A stretch of DNA of 64,000 nucleotides from Seriola aureovittata (GCF_021018895.1 NC_079380.1:10031736-10095735), one strand, 5' to 3'; positions 36,527 to 49,215 are shown, counted from the stretch's first letter. Program-made: numbers and translations. Notes: a model not told the origin generated them from the letters alone.

Positions 36527-37697
36527 CAGTGGTAAAGGAAGTACTCAGTTCTTTTACTTAGGTTAGAGCACCAAATGTAAAAACACTATTATGAATAATA
36601 TGCACTAAAATCTTACTTAAAGTGTGTATTTGTAAGATTTCTCTGCCACCGAATGTGGTTTCTTTCCGGGAGTGAGTGGTGGTCACTTGCCAAGAGCTTC
36701 GGGCATAATTGCCTTTACAATGAAGGAGGTTATAATACACCCTCTGAGCAGCGCTACTTCCCTAGGGCAGCCTGGATGCTTCAGTGACTCGGTATCGGAA
36801 AACGACGAGACGGGTCAACTGACCCGGGGCTTGCTGGTTAGCATGCTAACTTCAGTAGAACAAAAAGTGATAGAAATAGAAGCAAAACATGAGGGTTGCT
36901 TTCCACCACTGGATACACCTCTTTAGTAAATGAATGAAGTTTGATGTTCAACTCACAATGTTTCCTCCAAACTGGTAGGTAAACAGCTGTTAATGCTAAC
37001 GTTGGCTATGTAGCAATAGCAAATTTAACAATAGCTTGTTTAAGTAAAAGTACAGTTTACAGTTTAACAAGAAGAACAATTACAATTTCAAAAGTAAAAG
37101 TACAGCCCCTGTGACTGATAGACTATTATATATGACAGTATTAGCTTTTTAAAATTGATGCAACAATGTGTAAGCAGCATGTGACCATTGTAGCTGGTAG
37201 GATGGAATTAGTTTGTATACTTCATATACAGTTTTTGTCCAGTAGTTTCTAAATTATGGGTCATGAGTTGATGAAGAAGAAGAACAAAAAATTGTGCTAC
37301 AAAAACTTAATTTATGTTTTTGTCTGACTTCTAATATTTTCTCTTTTTTGTGAAATAATTGATAATTTCCCCTCTGTTGGTTGGGCCTCAAACAGTTATT
37401 TAAATAAAAATTTAGAATTACTATATAAAAAAATTATAAATATAAATTATAATTTTGAGGGATCACAAGCCATATGGTTGGAAAAAATCTTTTAACAATG
37501 TGTTGTATTTTATTATTTTATACTTTTTACATAAAATCTCAATCTGTAAAGTAAAGAGTAGCATATCTCTCAATTAAATGTTACAGAATAAGAAGTACAG
37601 TATTTCCCTATGGAATGTAGTGGAGTAGAAATAGTATGAAATAGATCTACTGAAGTCCAGCACTTGAGTAAGTTTACGTGGTTACTTTCCACCATTG
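36527..37697. mobile_element. Probable hAT-like non-autonomous element (CAGTGGTGGAAAGTAAC type)
   Basis: The left end reads CAGTGGTAAAGGAAGTACTC. The right end, reverse complemented, reads CAATGGTGGAAAGTAACCAC. Multiple AAGTAC and GTAAAAGTAC words occur near both ends, and the CCTATGGAATGTAGTGGAGTAGAA-type stretch is at the right. I recognise this as an abundant fish repeat. The flanking 8 bp match at only 5 positions, so the insertion is old. The block at about 36660-36930 has a different composition and may be a nested insertion. Confidence 0.6.
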
Positions 37698-37719
37698 TTC
37701 ATTGGTATCTTTGTTCAGA

Positions 37720-37748
37720 ACTTGTCTTAACAACAAGTTAAGACAAGT
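37720..37748. repeat. Perfect inverted repeat, 12-bp arms, 5-bp loop
   Basis: ACTTGTCTTAAC (37720-37731) and GTTAAGACAAGT (37737-37748) are exact complements with loop AACAA. It lies 22 bp outside the right end of the 36527-37697 element. Confidence 0.85.
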
Positions 37749-38545
37749 GTGAATGAGGTCTGTGGTGTTTTTAGGTGTTGCTTTGCACCACAGAGCAGGA
37801 GGTGCATCAGGATTTGGCTTTGGACAGCCTGTAGGTCCCCTACGGGGCCCAGCAGCAGAAGCGGCAACAGAGTGAATGCTACCAACCCTTCCTGCTTCTA
37901 TTAGAGACAGAAACTAGAGGATTACTGCCAGGGGCAAGGCTAATGACTGTCATGGCCACAGAAAGCCGATTTACTGAAACCGTGGCAGGGAGGCGTGAAG
38001 CCAAAATCTCCCACTAAGACCCAGTGTGAGGGGCCTTAATAAAGGAGACACTCTGCTCTATCGTCTGCTTTCTCCAGTGAAAAAGTTGTAAGGATCACAA
38101 AGAAGAGCATAATATATTCATCCCTCGTGTAGAGTGAGTGTAAAACAACAACAAAAACATATACACATAGGAGAGGATTAGAAATAAAGATGATCAAATG
38201 GTTAACTGAATACATTTCCTTAGGCTACAGATCCAAAAATGTGACATAAATCAAATACGGCAGCCAAATCTTGAAATTTGTCATTTCCTTAAATATTCAG
38301 TGTGGGGGGGGATGCTAGACAGGCACAGCACAAAGTAAATGATCCCCTCATCATTACTAACTTGTAAGAGTTAGATCACTAAAACTAAAGTGTTATAAGT
38401 GACTGGGAGGATACAGAAAATGAGTCGCCTTCACAGTAAGAATACAGTAGATGCAGAGATGAATGCGACAGATATGTTTAAATGTTAATATTGTTTGAGG
38501 CTCCACTCAGGAGTTTGATGACAATCATGATTCTGATGTATGGAT

Positions 38546-38569
38546 TGTGTGTGTGTGTGTGTGTGTGTG

Positions 38570-38653
<84 letters not shown>
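38546..38653. repeat. (TG)n microsatellite, about 108 bp
   Basis: TG tract with a single slip (TT) near 38570. Confidence 0.97.
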
Positions 38654-38655
<2 letters not shown>

Positions 38656-38937
38656 GCAGGCATGTTAAAGAGCAATACCCAGTGTGAAACACAGCACTGC
38701 ATGCAATGAGAGCCGTCCCCACTGCCAAGATGCCTTTATATTCTACACGACACTGTCAAGAGACACTTCAGCTCGGTGACATTTAAGAATATCTGATCTG
38801 AGGAATTTCTTATCGTTTACTGCTGCCTCTCTTATTCCCTTCATTTTTTTCTCTCTCTCCTTCTCTTCCACCCTCGTAGTTGTCCTCCTGTGCTCTCTCT
38901 CCTGTCTAAATAACATGCACGTGCACGTGCACACGCA

Positions 38938-38962
38938 AACACACACACACACACACACACAC

Positions 38963-39009
<47 letters not shown>
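38938..39009. repeat. (CA)n microsatellite
   Basis: CA tract of about 70 bp with one AA interruption, preceded by an alternating CACGTGCACGTGC stretch. Confidence 0.95.
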
Positions 39010-39011
<2 letters not shown>

Positions 39012-40508
39012 GAACACGAACACGCCAACACTCATGCCTCAGCATTGATTTGGCTAGTTCAGAGTGTACAGGGGCAAGCGAGAGCACTCGTGGAGAAGTT
39101 TGTACAATTGATCTCTGGAGGGCTTGAGATGCAGGACCCACTCTCCTCTCTTTCTCAGTCTCTCTTTCCCCTGCAAACTCTCACACTCACTCTCTTGGTC
39201 TTTCTTTTTCTGCCCCTTTTGTTTCCTCTGGCTGAATATGCATTTTCTGGATTAGAGTGAAGGCAATGAGGAAAAGGAAAAGGGAGGACATTGCTGTTCT
39301 GAGTTTGTGAGATTGTCCAAAAAAAAAAAAAAAGGAAGAGAGAGAGAGAGAGGGAAAAAAAACCCTTTTATCCCCAGAGGAAATATCTTGGTTGACTTAG
39401 CAGTAGGACTTACGGATGCTAGACAATGTGTGTCAGCTTGCAGATTAGTGCTTTCTCCAGTGCCTCCTCTTTTACAGAATCCAAAGTGCTGTAATTTAAG
39501 ATTTCAAATAGGGAGAGAGTTTACCTTTTTGAATTTATCCATTTGTTATTTAGTCAAACATACTATTTGCCTGTTTGCTCTGCTTATACACAGTATCAAA
39601 ATATGTTTCATTATCCTGCAACTTTGTGTTCAAAGTGGCTCTGCAGCTACACTTGACTCTATGTCTATATTTCAGCTCATTGTTTTGGTTTTCTGGCTCC
39701 TCTCTTGTAGCATCTTTTTCAGCTCAATCAGACAAGTGTTGTCAGCGGAAAATGTCTAAAAACCAACTGTTAACTACCTGCTCAGCTGCAAACAGACAAA
39801 CTTAACCACAAGCCTGTGAACACAGTGGAGCATTTAGCAGGAGTTAATGGAGACCAAACACAGAGCTAAAAGCAGAGTGAATGTTGGATTTTCATGTGGT
39901 GGATGTGTAAAAGATAAATTGTTTGTTTAAAAGTTCACCTTATCAAATTGAAAGTTGGTAATATATCAGTGGTGTGTCCACAGCTTGTTTCCACTGTCCC
40001 CAAGTGACCAAAAATGTCACCATGTCTAGAACTATATTCCAGATAGTTCAGAAAAGTAGATGCTTTGTGCATCATCATTTTTCTTGTGCTTCTTTATAAC
40101 ATCTGAAACAGCTGAAGCAAATTTTTGAAACAGATTTTAGCGTTGCACTCTGATGTCGAACTCATAACTGACAGTTTTTAAAAAATGATCAGAATTGATA
40201 TAGCAGAACTGGAGACGTCATCTTTTTTATTCCATGTATTCTTCTTCCTTGTCAAAACCTGGTGCCTACATTACCCGAAATGCAAGTAAACCGCCAACAG
40301 TTACATCAGAGTTTTACGTATTACGCTAGTAGCACCTTGTGTAGCCTCGAGCTGTCAGCCTCTAGCAGAGGCTACAGAGGTCTGGTGAGCTGACTTGTTT
40401 CCAGCTCCTCACCCCCAGATTTCCAAACTTGCAGTTTGCAAACCCAATTGATGACTCAGGTGACATCACTTGAGGAAATTTATCAGACTTCACGCAGCTC
40501 CCTCTGGG

Positions 40509-40784
40509 CAGTGTTGTGCTAGTTCACACTTAAAAAGAACTAGTTGAAATTTCAGTTCATACAGATGAAAATGAACTAGTTACTTTTCATAGTTCATTTT
40601 TTTTAATTTGCTGGGCTGTGTCTGTGGAGATGTAACGCGGCATGCTGTACAACTGTTGTAAAACGTGAGCGGCGTCATGTTCACGTTCATCATTTGTAAA
40701 CTGATTCGTCCAGTTCAGCGTTCACAAAAAACGTGAACGTGTTCAAAGAACGCCGTTCATTGAATGCGTTCATGCACAGCACTG
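40509..40784. mobile_element. hAT-superfamily non-autonomous element, 276 bp
   Basis: The ends are CAGTGTTGTGC on the left and, reverse complemented, CAGTGCTGTGC on the right. The flanking 8 bp are CCTCTGGG (40501-40508) and CCTCTGGA (40785-40792), a 7/8 target-site duplication. The interior is packed with GTTCAC, GAACTAGTT and AACGTGAAC words, the subterminal repeats expected for hAT transposase binding. No open reading frame, so it depends on another copy's transposase. Confidence 0.85.
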
Positions 40785-41011
40785 CCTCTGGAGACTTCAT
40801 GAGGCTTCATGCAACATTTGCAGTAGCAGTCCCAAAGACCTGGAAGGAGACTCTGATGAGTAAAATCAGTCGAGATCCCCTTTAAGTTTATTCATGTTTT
40901 GAGCCTGAGTTAACTCAAAATACTAAAACTTCTAGTTGACTTTGAGATAGTGTTCTTTAAAAATTGAAAACACACATCATAGTAGTAGTCAAAGAAATGT
41001 TGGCTGTCAAA

Positions 41012-41040
41012 TGTCCATTAATATTGGATATTAATGGACA
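41012..41040. repeat. Perfect inverted repeat, 13-bp arms, 3-bp loop
   Basis: TGTCCATTAATAT (41012-41024) and ATATTAATGGACA (41028-41040) are exact complements around TGG. The near-palindrome contains two ATTAAT homeodomain-type cores. Confidence 0.85.
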
Positions 41041-41606
41041 GTGAATGGATAGTTGGTAGCCTATATGACATTACAAGTAACTGTAATGGTGGAACAACAC
41101 AGACTCTTTATACTATATTAACAATTAAATCCACTCGTGAAACCAAGAAGAAAAACATGCTTTATTTGGTAAATGACCATAACTATTATAATCCCCTCCC
41201 ATGAATATACAGGAAATAATGAACTTCTCCATCACTTTTCTAAATAATAAATAAAGTAACTGATATTTTTTTTTTTTTTTTGCAATTTTAAAAACTGTAT
41301 ATCACAAGCTGGAATGTCTTTGTGGCCATCTGATGTCTGACTGCATTTTTTCTGAAATCTTTGTATATTTGTGAAGGAGGAAAGTCTGGCGAAGGATTAG
41401 GGGAGCACAGCAAACTGCCAAAATCTGCACAGCCTGTCAGAGTTTGGAAAAGAAAGAGACAGGAGAGGAAAAAATGTCAAGAAGGAGACTGCAAATGAGG
41501 CTTGTTTCAATAAGGGGATCGATGGGGATGCAGGAAAAGATGTTGTGTGCATCGATGATAAGTGTCCATGGGCAAACACAGGAGGGTAGGTTATAGAAGA
41601 GGGATG

Positions 41607-41737
<131 letters not shown>

Positions 41738-44619
41738 CCCATTGCAGAGATACAGTAGTTTTTTGAGCTACTTTGTGCTTGTTTGAGTGGCTCCAAAACA
41801 ATATTTCTAATCAAGATGAGGCCATTGCTTGATTGGAGAACAAACATTGTGTGAGATCAAATTTTGATATGTGTCTTTTATTTCAACATTATCCCTTTCA
41901 AATCGTATATCTGTTTTGTGGGAAATCTTGATGATGATCATTCATGGCTCGTAAATTTAGTGGGGAATCTCTACAGGCTTGGTAATTATTTTTAGGCTGT
42001 TGCCCTTTGTGTTATTCAGTTCCTAGGCCCGGGCCTTTTGTAGGAAGACGTGATTGTTGGGGACAGCCCTTCAGCAGTTGTCCATGTCACAGGGCCTTGT
42101 GGGGGATGCACTTTTCACCGCAAGACCCATCACGGCAGACCAGCCGCAACAACTGCAGTTGTTCTATTTATGATAACCTTCATTTTAGAAGTGTATTATT
42201 TATTTCCGCTGCTTCCTTCCAGCTGGCTGGGTTTATACATGGCACAACCTATTTTACATGTGCATACATTGAAGTGTCGCCTTGAGAAGGGAGAAAATGC
42301 CATGTGTATACCCATCCTTGATGTCAGCTGTGTTATTCAGCTACTTTTCTCTGTGCGGGCGGCTCATATGTTGAGAAGACACTGTCCCTGGGCTTATGGA
42401 TGAGCTACTGAGAGGTTTTCCCACTTGTCTAGTCATTATGCTATTCTTCATTGATAGCTTATGAAGCTGGATTTAACGGTGGCTCCACAGGCTTGGAGAC
42501 CAAAGAATTCCTGTCACGTGTTATGATTGATTTGGTATGAAAATAATTGATTGGTATATACAGTGTATACTGTATATAAACATTGCAGGCAGTGGAACAA
42601 TGGGATATTGATTTTTTTAAAAGAAGAAAGAGTGCAGTTATTCAGATATTTCTTGATAGCTGTCACTGCATATTTATCAGCAACGTGCGTACTGATGTGT
42701 TCACACTGACGATAAGAGATTAGTTGCCACTGGGGCAAGTTTTTTTTTCTTTTTTATATTTTCAAATGCTGATGGCAGTAGGAGGAGATCGCTTCAGTGT
42801 TTCTCACCACTTGCCATCCTGTGTTAAAAATAGTCACACAAAGGGTGACACTGAGCCGTCATGGCATGTCATTTCTGGGATCAGCTCTGTGCTGAGAAAC
42901 GGCTGGAACCCTCCCGTCTTCCCATCGACAGTGAGGAGAGAAAACGTTGTTTGTCATTATTGTCCACCTGGTTTATGTGTTAGCTCATGTGGTAATCTCG
43001 CTTCATTGTGACTCCAGGTGAAAGAAAACAGATGTAGGTCTTAATCATGTTGTAATAAAATGAAATAAAATCTCCATTTGGCTCTGAATCTGTTATATTC
43101 TGCTTTACAGCCAGTAGGATTTCCCAGCTTTTTCCCTGTGGTTTATTATTTCATCCACAGTGTTGCCATCCTCCTGCTGAAGACACCAAATAATGATTTT
43201 CTGATAGTCATGCTAATGTAGCACCTACAACTTGTTCTCATTTCTTCTGCGCTGTTGATAATTGGTGCTGGGAATTGCCCATTTTGTAGAAGCAAAGCCT
43301 TTATATCAAAATCTACCACTGCCTGAAGAGGTAACAACACCATCCTTTAAGGTGATGTTTGCTGAATGAAGATGGAGATAGCACACGGCTCCAGCAAGTC
43401 CCTAACCCAAAGGTGCTCTCCTCTTCATCTACTGTCTGTAGCAGGGCTCTTGAGCATGTTGTTCACACATCCATCTTCTTTTTATCCCAAATTACTCGCT
43501 GCCTTTGATTCTCACTCCCCGTGTAAATGAAGTGGGTGTGAGAGGGCGGGAAAGCGGTGGGCTGATGGTTCTTATTAGAGGTGTTGCATTGATAATCAGT
43601 GAGGACACAACACGATATGGGGGTGAGAGAGGATGTGAGGGAGAGACAGGGGGGAGGCAGGAGGGAGAGAGAACAATACCAATGTCTCTATTCACAGTGG
43701 CAAGGTGCCCTTGAGAGGACTGAGACAGAAAAACGGCAGAGAGAGGACGGGGAAAAAGAGATGGAGGAGAATGTTGAGCTGTCACAGATGTAGCAGTGAT
43801 GTCACTTTGGTTTACCTCCATCAGTGCATCTTGACTGACCAGAGAAGCAATTCCACATGTGTGAGCTGAGTGAAACTCCATGTTTACGAAGGGATAAACG
43901 TTTGTAGCACTCTCACCCCCTCCCTCTTGCCTTCATTACTTTTCCTGGCTGTCTTCAGGCCTTCCATTTAGGAAGTGAGAAAGTACACATCTTTATTTAT
44001 AAATCATGGAACTCCCATATCTTCCACTTGGCCTGTTCGGTTACAATAGATGTGCAATTCATTTGCTTTTTTCTCTATTCCCTCTGGGTTTCTTCTGTCA
44101 CTACTGAGGGAAGAATGTTTTTTTCTCTGTATGATGATGCATATTTTTCCATTGAAGAGATTGCCTTGTTTATATTGAATAATGTGCATGAATAGTGTGC
44201 ATGCAGTGCACACCTTCACTTATGACAGCTCCCTAACATCCACTAGTCTGTGTTATCCTTAATACGGTCCTCTTCTCAACACTACTGTGGGTTATGCCTC
44301 ATTACATATAATGAGCAGAGCACCACTTTGACAGGGGGCCGGTTGCTTGAACGGGACAGGCTGTCTGTCATCCCTCAACAGGATCATCTCCACCTGCTTA
44401 GATGTTTGGCCTGGAGGAGGAGCGGAGGAAAGGAGGGGCAATGGGAGTAAAGGATGGAAGGAGCGTGCCCATATAGGATGACATGAAAACTGACAAGTGT
44501 TTTCTCAGTTTTTTAGAGAGCTATACTGTTTGAAGATGGATGGGACTGACTGATGAATCTTCAGTAAGGTCATGTCCTAAGCATTTTAAGCCTTTGAGAG
44601 TTAATATTCTACCACTGAA

Positions 44620-45095
44620 CAGGGTATCTGCAGGTCTTGAAAAGTCCTTTGAGGTTATTAAAATCACTTACATTTAATTTACTTGAATATTTTTTCTTGC
44701 CCACTGTAGGCAGTAATATTAGTTATAGGTTTTTTTTGTATGTGGTTGCAGGCTGTTGGCAGATGAAGAAAAAAAAACTACAAATGAAAGTGGTGTGATG
44801 TGAAGTGTTTGATCAGACCTGTGGCTAAACACTGTTGCTACGGCCAACTGCAGTAATTAAGATAGCGAACTCATTGACTCATAGTGTCAATTTTGGTCAG
44901 ATTTATTGATTGATTATATTACCAGGAATTATAATTGTATACAGATGGGTAATACTCAACTAATTCATTGCAGGCATTTAAAATTTTCTGTCATTCTTTG
45001 AATTGTATAACCATGAAAAGCTTTAATTTGCATTTCATTCTAAAAAGGTATTAGAAAGTCCTGAATTTAGCTTGGTAAACACTGCAGAGGTCCTG
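44620..45095. mobile_element. Probable hAT-like non-autonomous element, 476 bp
   Basis: The left end reads CAGGGTATCTGCAGGTCTTG. The right end, reverse complemented, reads CAGGACCTCTGCAGTGTTTA, an imperfect terminal inverted repeat. GGTCTTGAAAAGTCCTTTGA near the left and TTAGAAAGTCCTGAATTTAG near the right are the usual subterminal words of a dispersed fish repeat beginning CAGGGTTTCTGCAGG. A clean target duplication is not visible. Confidence 0.55.
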
Positions 45096-45651
45096 TTTGA
45101 AAGCTGCTCATATCTTTGAACTGACTAATTTTTGCCTAACAAAATAAAACAAGAATAGAAAAGTATTTACCCAGCACAATGTTATCAGTCTCGAGAAAGC
45201 CCTGTGACTGCTTTTCGGCCTTTTTGCAGCTCGGGAGTAGAATTAACTTAAGAATTAAATTTGCATGCACTGAATTTCTGGGATGCATGGACTCATGGTA
45301 TTTTAAAAATCCTGGCTACCGACGTCGGGGAGACAGTGGAAGTGGGTGCACTTTGTCGTCACTGTCGCTCATGGCCTCCCCTCTCGTCTCTCCGTGTTGC
45401 CAACAAGCTCTCACGAGGCTAACTTTTTTCCGAGCTTGGAAGTTAAGTCGAGGTGATTTGGGATCAGGGAGGAAGGAGAAGCATTTGGTGTTTGTACAGA
45501 AGGTATTATACACACCCTGGTACACTGCATGCTAGAGGAAACACACTGAGCCTATGAGCTTGGCTTTATTAGATCCCGGCATAAAGCGATGTCGGTTACA
45601 GCTGGTGTGCAGACTTTATGTAATCACACAGCCTGAGACAGTCAAGCAGCT

Positions 45652-45695
<44 letters not shown>

Positions 45696-46059
45696 ACACA
45701 TACACACACATACACACACAAAAGACATAACTCACAAATTCCTAATTACAGTAACTGGTATGAAAACGTTGTGGGTCCAATTTTGGTGATTAAAGCACTT
45801 TTAAACTGGATAAAGGTTCACAGTCCTTTATGACCATGAGATCAGTCTTCAACCTGATCGGCGTAGAAAATCCTATGAAAAGTCTTTTAATAGTGTCACA
45901 ATATATCTTATCATCCAGCTAAAACACAGCTGTGTGTCTTACTACCTGAAAAGTTGACATCTCCAAGGTTGTCACCCGGGATTACCATTGTGTCGCAGGC
46001 ACACACTGAAGGGGATTTACTAATAATTCCGAGAAATTAAGTCATTAATCAGAATCTAG
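45096..46059. other. Gene-free sequence, 45.1-46.1 kb
   Basis: No gene is recognised. It holds a perfect POU octamer ATTTGCAT at 45259-45266 in balanced unique sequence that looks regulatory, and a CA/TACA tract at 45655-45720. Confidence 0.5.
45655..45720. repeat. (CA)n microsatellite with TACACA units
   Basis: CA tract grading into CACACATA units. Confidence 0.95.
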
Positions 46060-46640
46060 GCTTTGGCACAGCAATGCTTTGTGTGTTTAAGCATGCTAAC
46101 ATTCACTAATTAGCACTAAGCAGCTAATAGGTGTGTCAGTTAGTCAGTTTAGAAAGTGCTCAGTCATAAACCAAAGCCACTAATGTCAACATCATGGTGG
46201 TGCTATAGAGGTAAAGTCATAAGGATTCATCGTCTGGAAACCATGAACATCTGTAAAAAAAGACAAAAGACAATATATCTGATGGTTGTCAAGACATTTT
46301 CCTAAAAGATAAAAAAATCTCCCTCTGTAAAAAAAAAAACAAGGCCTGTGTAACCATGGTTACATTGTAATACTGTAGTAATTGTGAGCCGGGCAAAGGA
46401 GGAATCCACAACCTTAACTGTGAATTTATTATTGTAACCATGACAATGAAGGTCTGGTACAACTGCCAGCGGGCTGTATCAGAGAACAAGCGACCAGTAT
46501 ATGGTCAGTTAGGTTGGAGGACTGGCTGGAGAAAAAGTCAGTGGATCACCAAAGTCATTAGGGTTCATCTACTGGAGACCATGATTGTCTGCACAAAATT
46601 CCCTTGCGATCCATCCCATAGTTGTAGAAATATTTAAGAC
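46060..46640. mobile_element. Dispersed teleost repeat, copy 2
   Basis: Words in order are AGCATGCTAACATTCACTAA, TTAGCACTAAGCAGCTAATA, CATAAACCAAAGCCACTAAT, CATCATGGTGGTGCTATAGA, AGGATTCATCGTCTGGAAAC and, in a second near repeat, GTTCATCTACTGGAGACCATG, ending ATCCCATAGTTGTAGAAATA. The order matches the repeat at 24085-24420. The block at 46260-46450 in the middle may be an insertion. Confidence 0.55.
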
Positions 46641-47204
46641 AGACTAAAATTGCAGTCCACAGAGCCACGCCTCTAGTGTGCCCAAAAAGTCTAATCCACA
46701 CCTGTCAGGAAATTATTCTTGAAGATTTACTTAAAGACAAATTTTGGGGGAGAGGAGGGGAATTTCATGTCTTTATTGGAGAGTTGACAGGATGGACTTT
46801 AAATAATTATATTGTGTTTCATGGTTCAACCCTTTAAACCCTGATTTATATTATAATAATGAAATATTGTGACATGTAAACAGGCAAATAGAATCTGATC
46901 TGTTCATTCATTGAAATATGAAGTCTATTAAGACTAGTGCTGTGTGAGAGAGAACGGGGGGCTCAGCGGTCTTTGAGTGAAGGAAGGTGAAAAGTATACA
47001 CTAGGCATTCAGTTTTCTCTCACATCACGCGTCTGTGTGTGTTATCTCACAGTCAACCATATGACAGTATTTTCTTTCAGTAAATTACACATGAAAAAAT
47101 GGGGTCATCTCATATTCATGGACAACACATAAATGTCATTATATATTTAACACTGTTTCACAGTGTGTCGTGTTGCTATGTGTGTCTCCGTCTCTGTGGT
47201 GGCT

Positions 47205-47243
47205 GCCTCCCTCTCCCTCTCTCTCTCCCTCTCCCTCTCCCCT
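47205..47243. repeat. (CT)n / (CCCTCT)n tract
   Basis: Pyrimidine tract of CT and CCCTCT units. Confidence 0.9.
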
Positions 47244-48520
47244 TAAGTCTCTCTCTATTTCTGTTAGTTTTTCTAGAGGTGATGAGAATAACAGTAGCCA
47301 TGGGGGAGTTGTTACCTGGATTTAACTCGACCGGCTGTTAATTGATTTTTGATTATGGTTACTTGAAACACTAATCCACTGGTTGATGCTGATTCTCTTA
47401 AGATGGTAACATGGAATTAAAAACACCAATGGGATGTGTTCTGTTAGGTTCACTGTATTTTATTTAAGTACGTTTTTTATAGCTTTATTCAATTTTATTT
47501 TTAATGGGTTAAAACGGTCTTTACGCAACAACAGGTCCTGCAAAATTTGTAAATCTTATATTGGGATAGAATTATATATTAAACACTTTTTTGGCAGTGT
47601 TGGATTGCATTCACGTCCTCATTTAATGATCTGTTTACACTTTTTGACAGGAAGTCGTACATCAAGAATACAAATTGTCTCACAGTTATCTTCATAGAGA
47701 GCAACATAAGAGCCGAACCTAAGGCATAATGAGTATTCTTGACTGAACACCATGCTGCTAGTATACAACAATTAATTACAAGCACTTTTTTTTTACTTTT
47801 GAAAACATACCTGTTCATCATTCTTGTTTTTTCTTAGTCACCATCACCTGTAGTTTTCCTGTTTCCCTCTTTGTTGTGTATGTCAAGCGGCAGAAATGAA
47901 TATTGTTCATGCATATCAGTTTTCCTGATTACACATCACTGCCATAGGAAGCGTGTGTGCCTTTTTAAATAATGGAGCTGAGTGTTATCTTAAACGTGCC
48001 AGTCTTTTATGGTATGAGCTGGTCTGATTGATAAGAGTAATCGAGGCACAGACCGTAGGAGCATTTGGCGTTTGCTCCCTCTCATCTTGAATACAAGGAC
48101 TCTAATTACAGGATGATACAGCAGATAAGTCAAGGGCACTTAAATATCTATTTGATTTGATTAATGGGCCTTGTGACATTTGTGTGACGTTGGTAGTCAA
48201 CAATGTCTCCAAACGGCAGTGGGTGAAAATATGTAGGGTTGATTGATCACGCTTATTGATTTTTATCAGAGTTGCCTCTTGATGTCTCCACGAGTCGCCC
48301 ATTAACTGAAACGTGTGAGCATATGTGTTTGACCCCGCAGAGTGTGCCTGTGACTTTTCCTTTTGGAGGAAGAAAACGGCGCCTCCTGAGTCAGTGGTGC
48401 ATGATGCATGCGTGTGGCAGCAAGTTGTACCTCCGCACTGACACGAATGCTACGACACCCTGCTCTGCAAATGTCAGTCCCATCCAATTAAATGGTTGAG
48501 TGATGCCATTGCCCACAAAG

Positions 48521-48553
<33 letters not shown>
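48521..48553. repeat. Poly-C tract, 33 bp
   Basis: C33 homopolymer; the opposite strand is a continuous G33 run able to form G-quadruplexes. Confidence 0.97.
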
Positions 48554-48554
<1 letters not shown>

Positions 48555-49170
48555 CTTTGTTTCCTATTTTTCCTTCTTTTCCAGAGCCTTCACATGTAGT
48601 GTTGTTCGAACATGCCCTTACAGTACATGCAGTGACAGACAAGAGCCGGGCGCCGTTACAGTACCATGTTCCATGCTGCAGTACCCTCATCCTGTGTGTG
48701 ATTCTCTCGGGTCATGTCTGTGCTTGTTATTCATTTGCGAGCAGTTTTGACCACCTACACACCAGCTATATTTACAACAGTGTCAGTCTGTAGTCTGCAG
48801 TGTTGACTTCCCTTTGATTATTGGTTGCTGTACTTGCTGTCAAGCACCCACATTACCCTGCTCGGTCACAGTGATGAAATTCATCCATGCTGTTCAAGAG
48901 CAACCTACAGTAACAGATTTGAGACACTGCTGCTTGATGATAGATTAGCGAGCATTGCACACACACATTTTCCATGACTGTTTTGTCTGTGGCGGTAGAC
49001 AGTGAAAACATTGCTGTTACTGCTGACTTTTGTTGCCTTGGAGATTGAGCTAAGAATTAGCTTATTTGCCTCTCCAGTCTTATGGTACAGATTTACAGTA
49101 GGAGAATCATACTTGGCCCACGCTGAAGAAACTTTTTTCATTCTAAAGAAATCTTTAATGTGACACAACT

Positions 49171-49215
49171 TGTATGTATGTATGTATGTATGTGTATATA
49201 TATATATATATATAT
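49171..49215. repeat. (TGTA)n then (TA)n tract
   Basis: TGTA tetranucleotides passing directly into a TA dinucleotide run. Confidence 0.95.

Larger units (their letters stand above)
37749..40500. other. Gene-free sequence, 37.7-40.5 kb
   Basis: No gene is recognised. It holds two long dinucleotide tracts. The 150-codon frame at 39307-39759 starts in a poly-A/GA run, then is rich in Leu, Cys and Ser without a domain, so it is treated as chance. Confidence 0.5.

Noticed and set aside
39307..39759. 150-codon open frame on the plus strand
   Set aside because: Starts inside a poly-A/GA run. The hydrophobic stretch is not organised like membrane segments and no family is recognised.
45176..45245. 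Minus-strand open segment reading EKQSQGFLETDNIVLG before GTAAATAC
   Set aside because: The acceptor is poor (CTCCCGAG) and the donor is weak. Several frames are open, so coding status cannot be supported.
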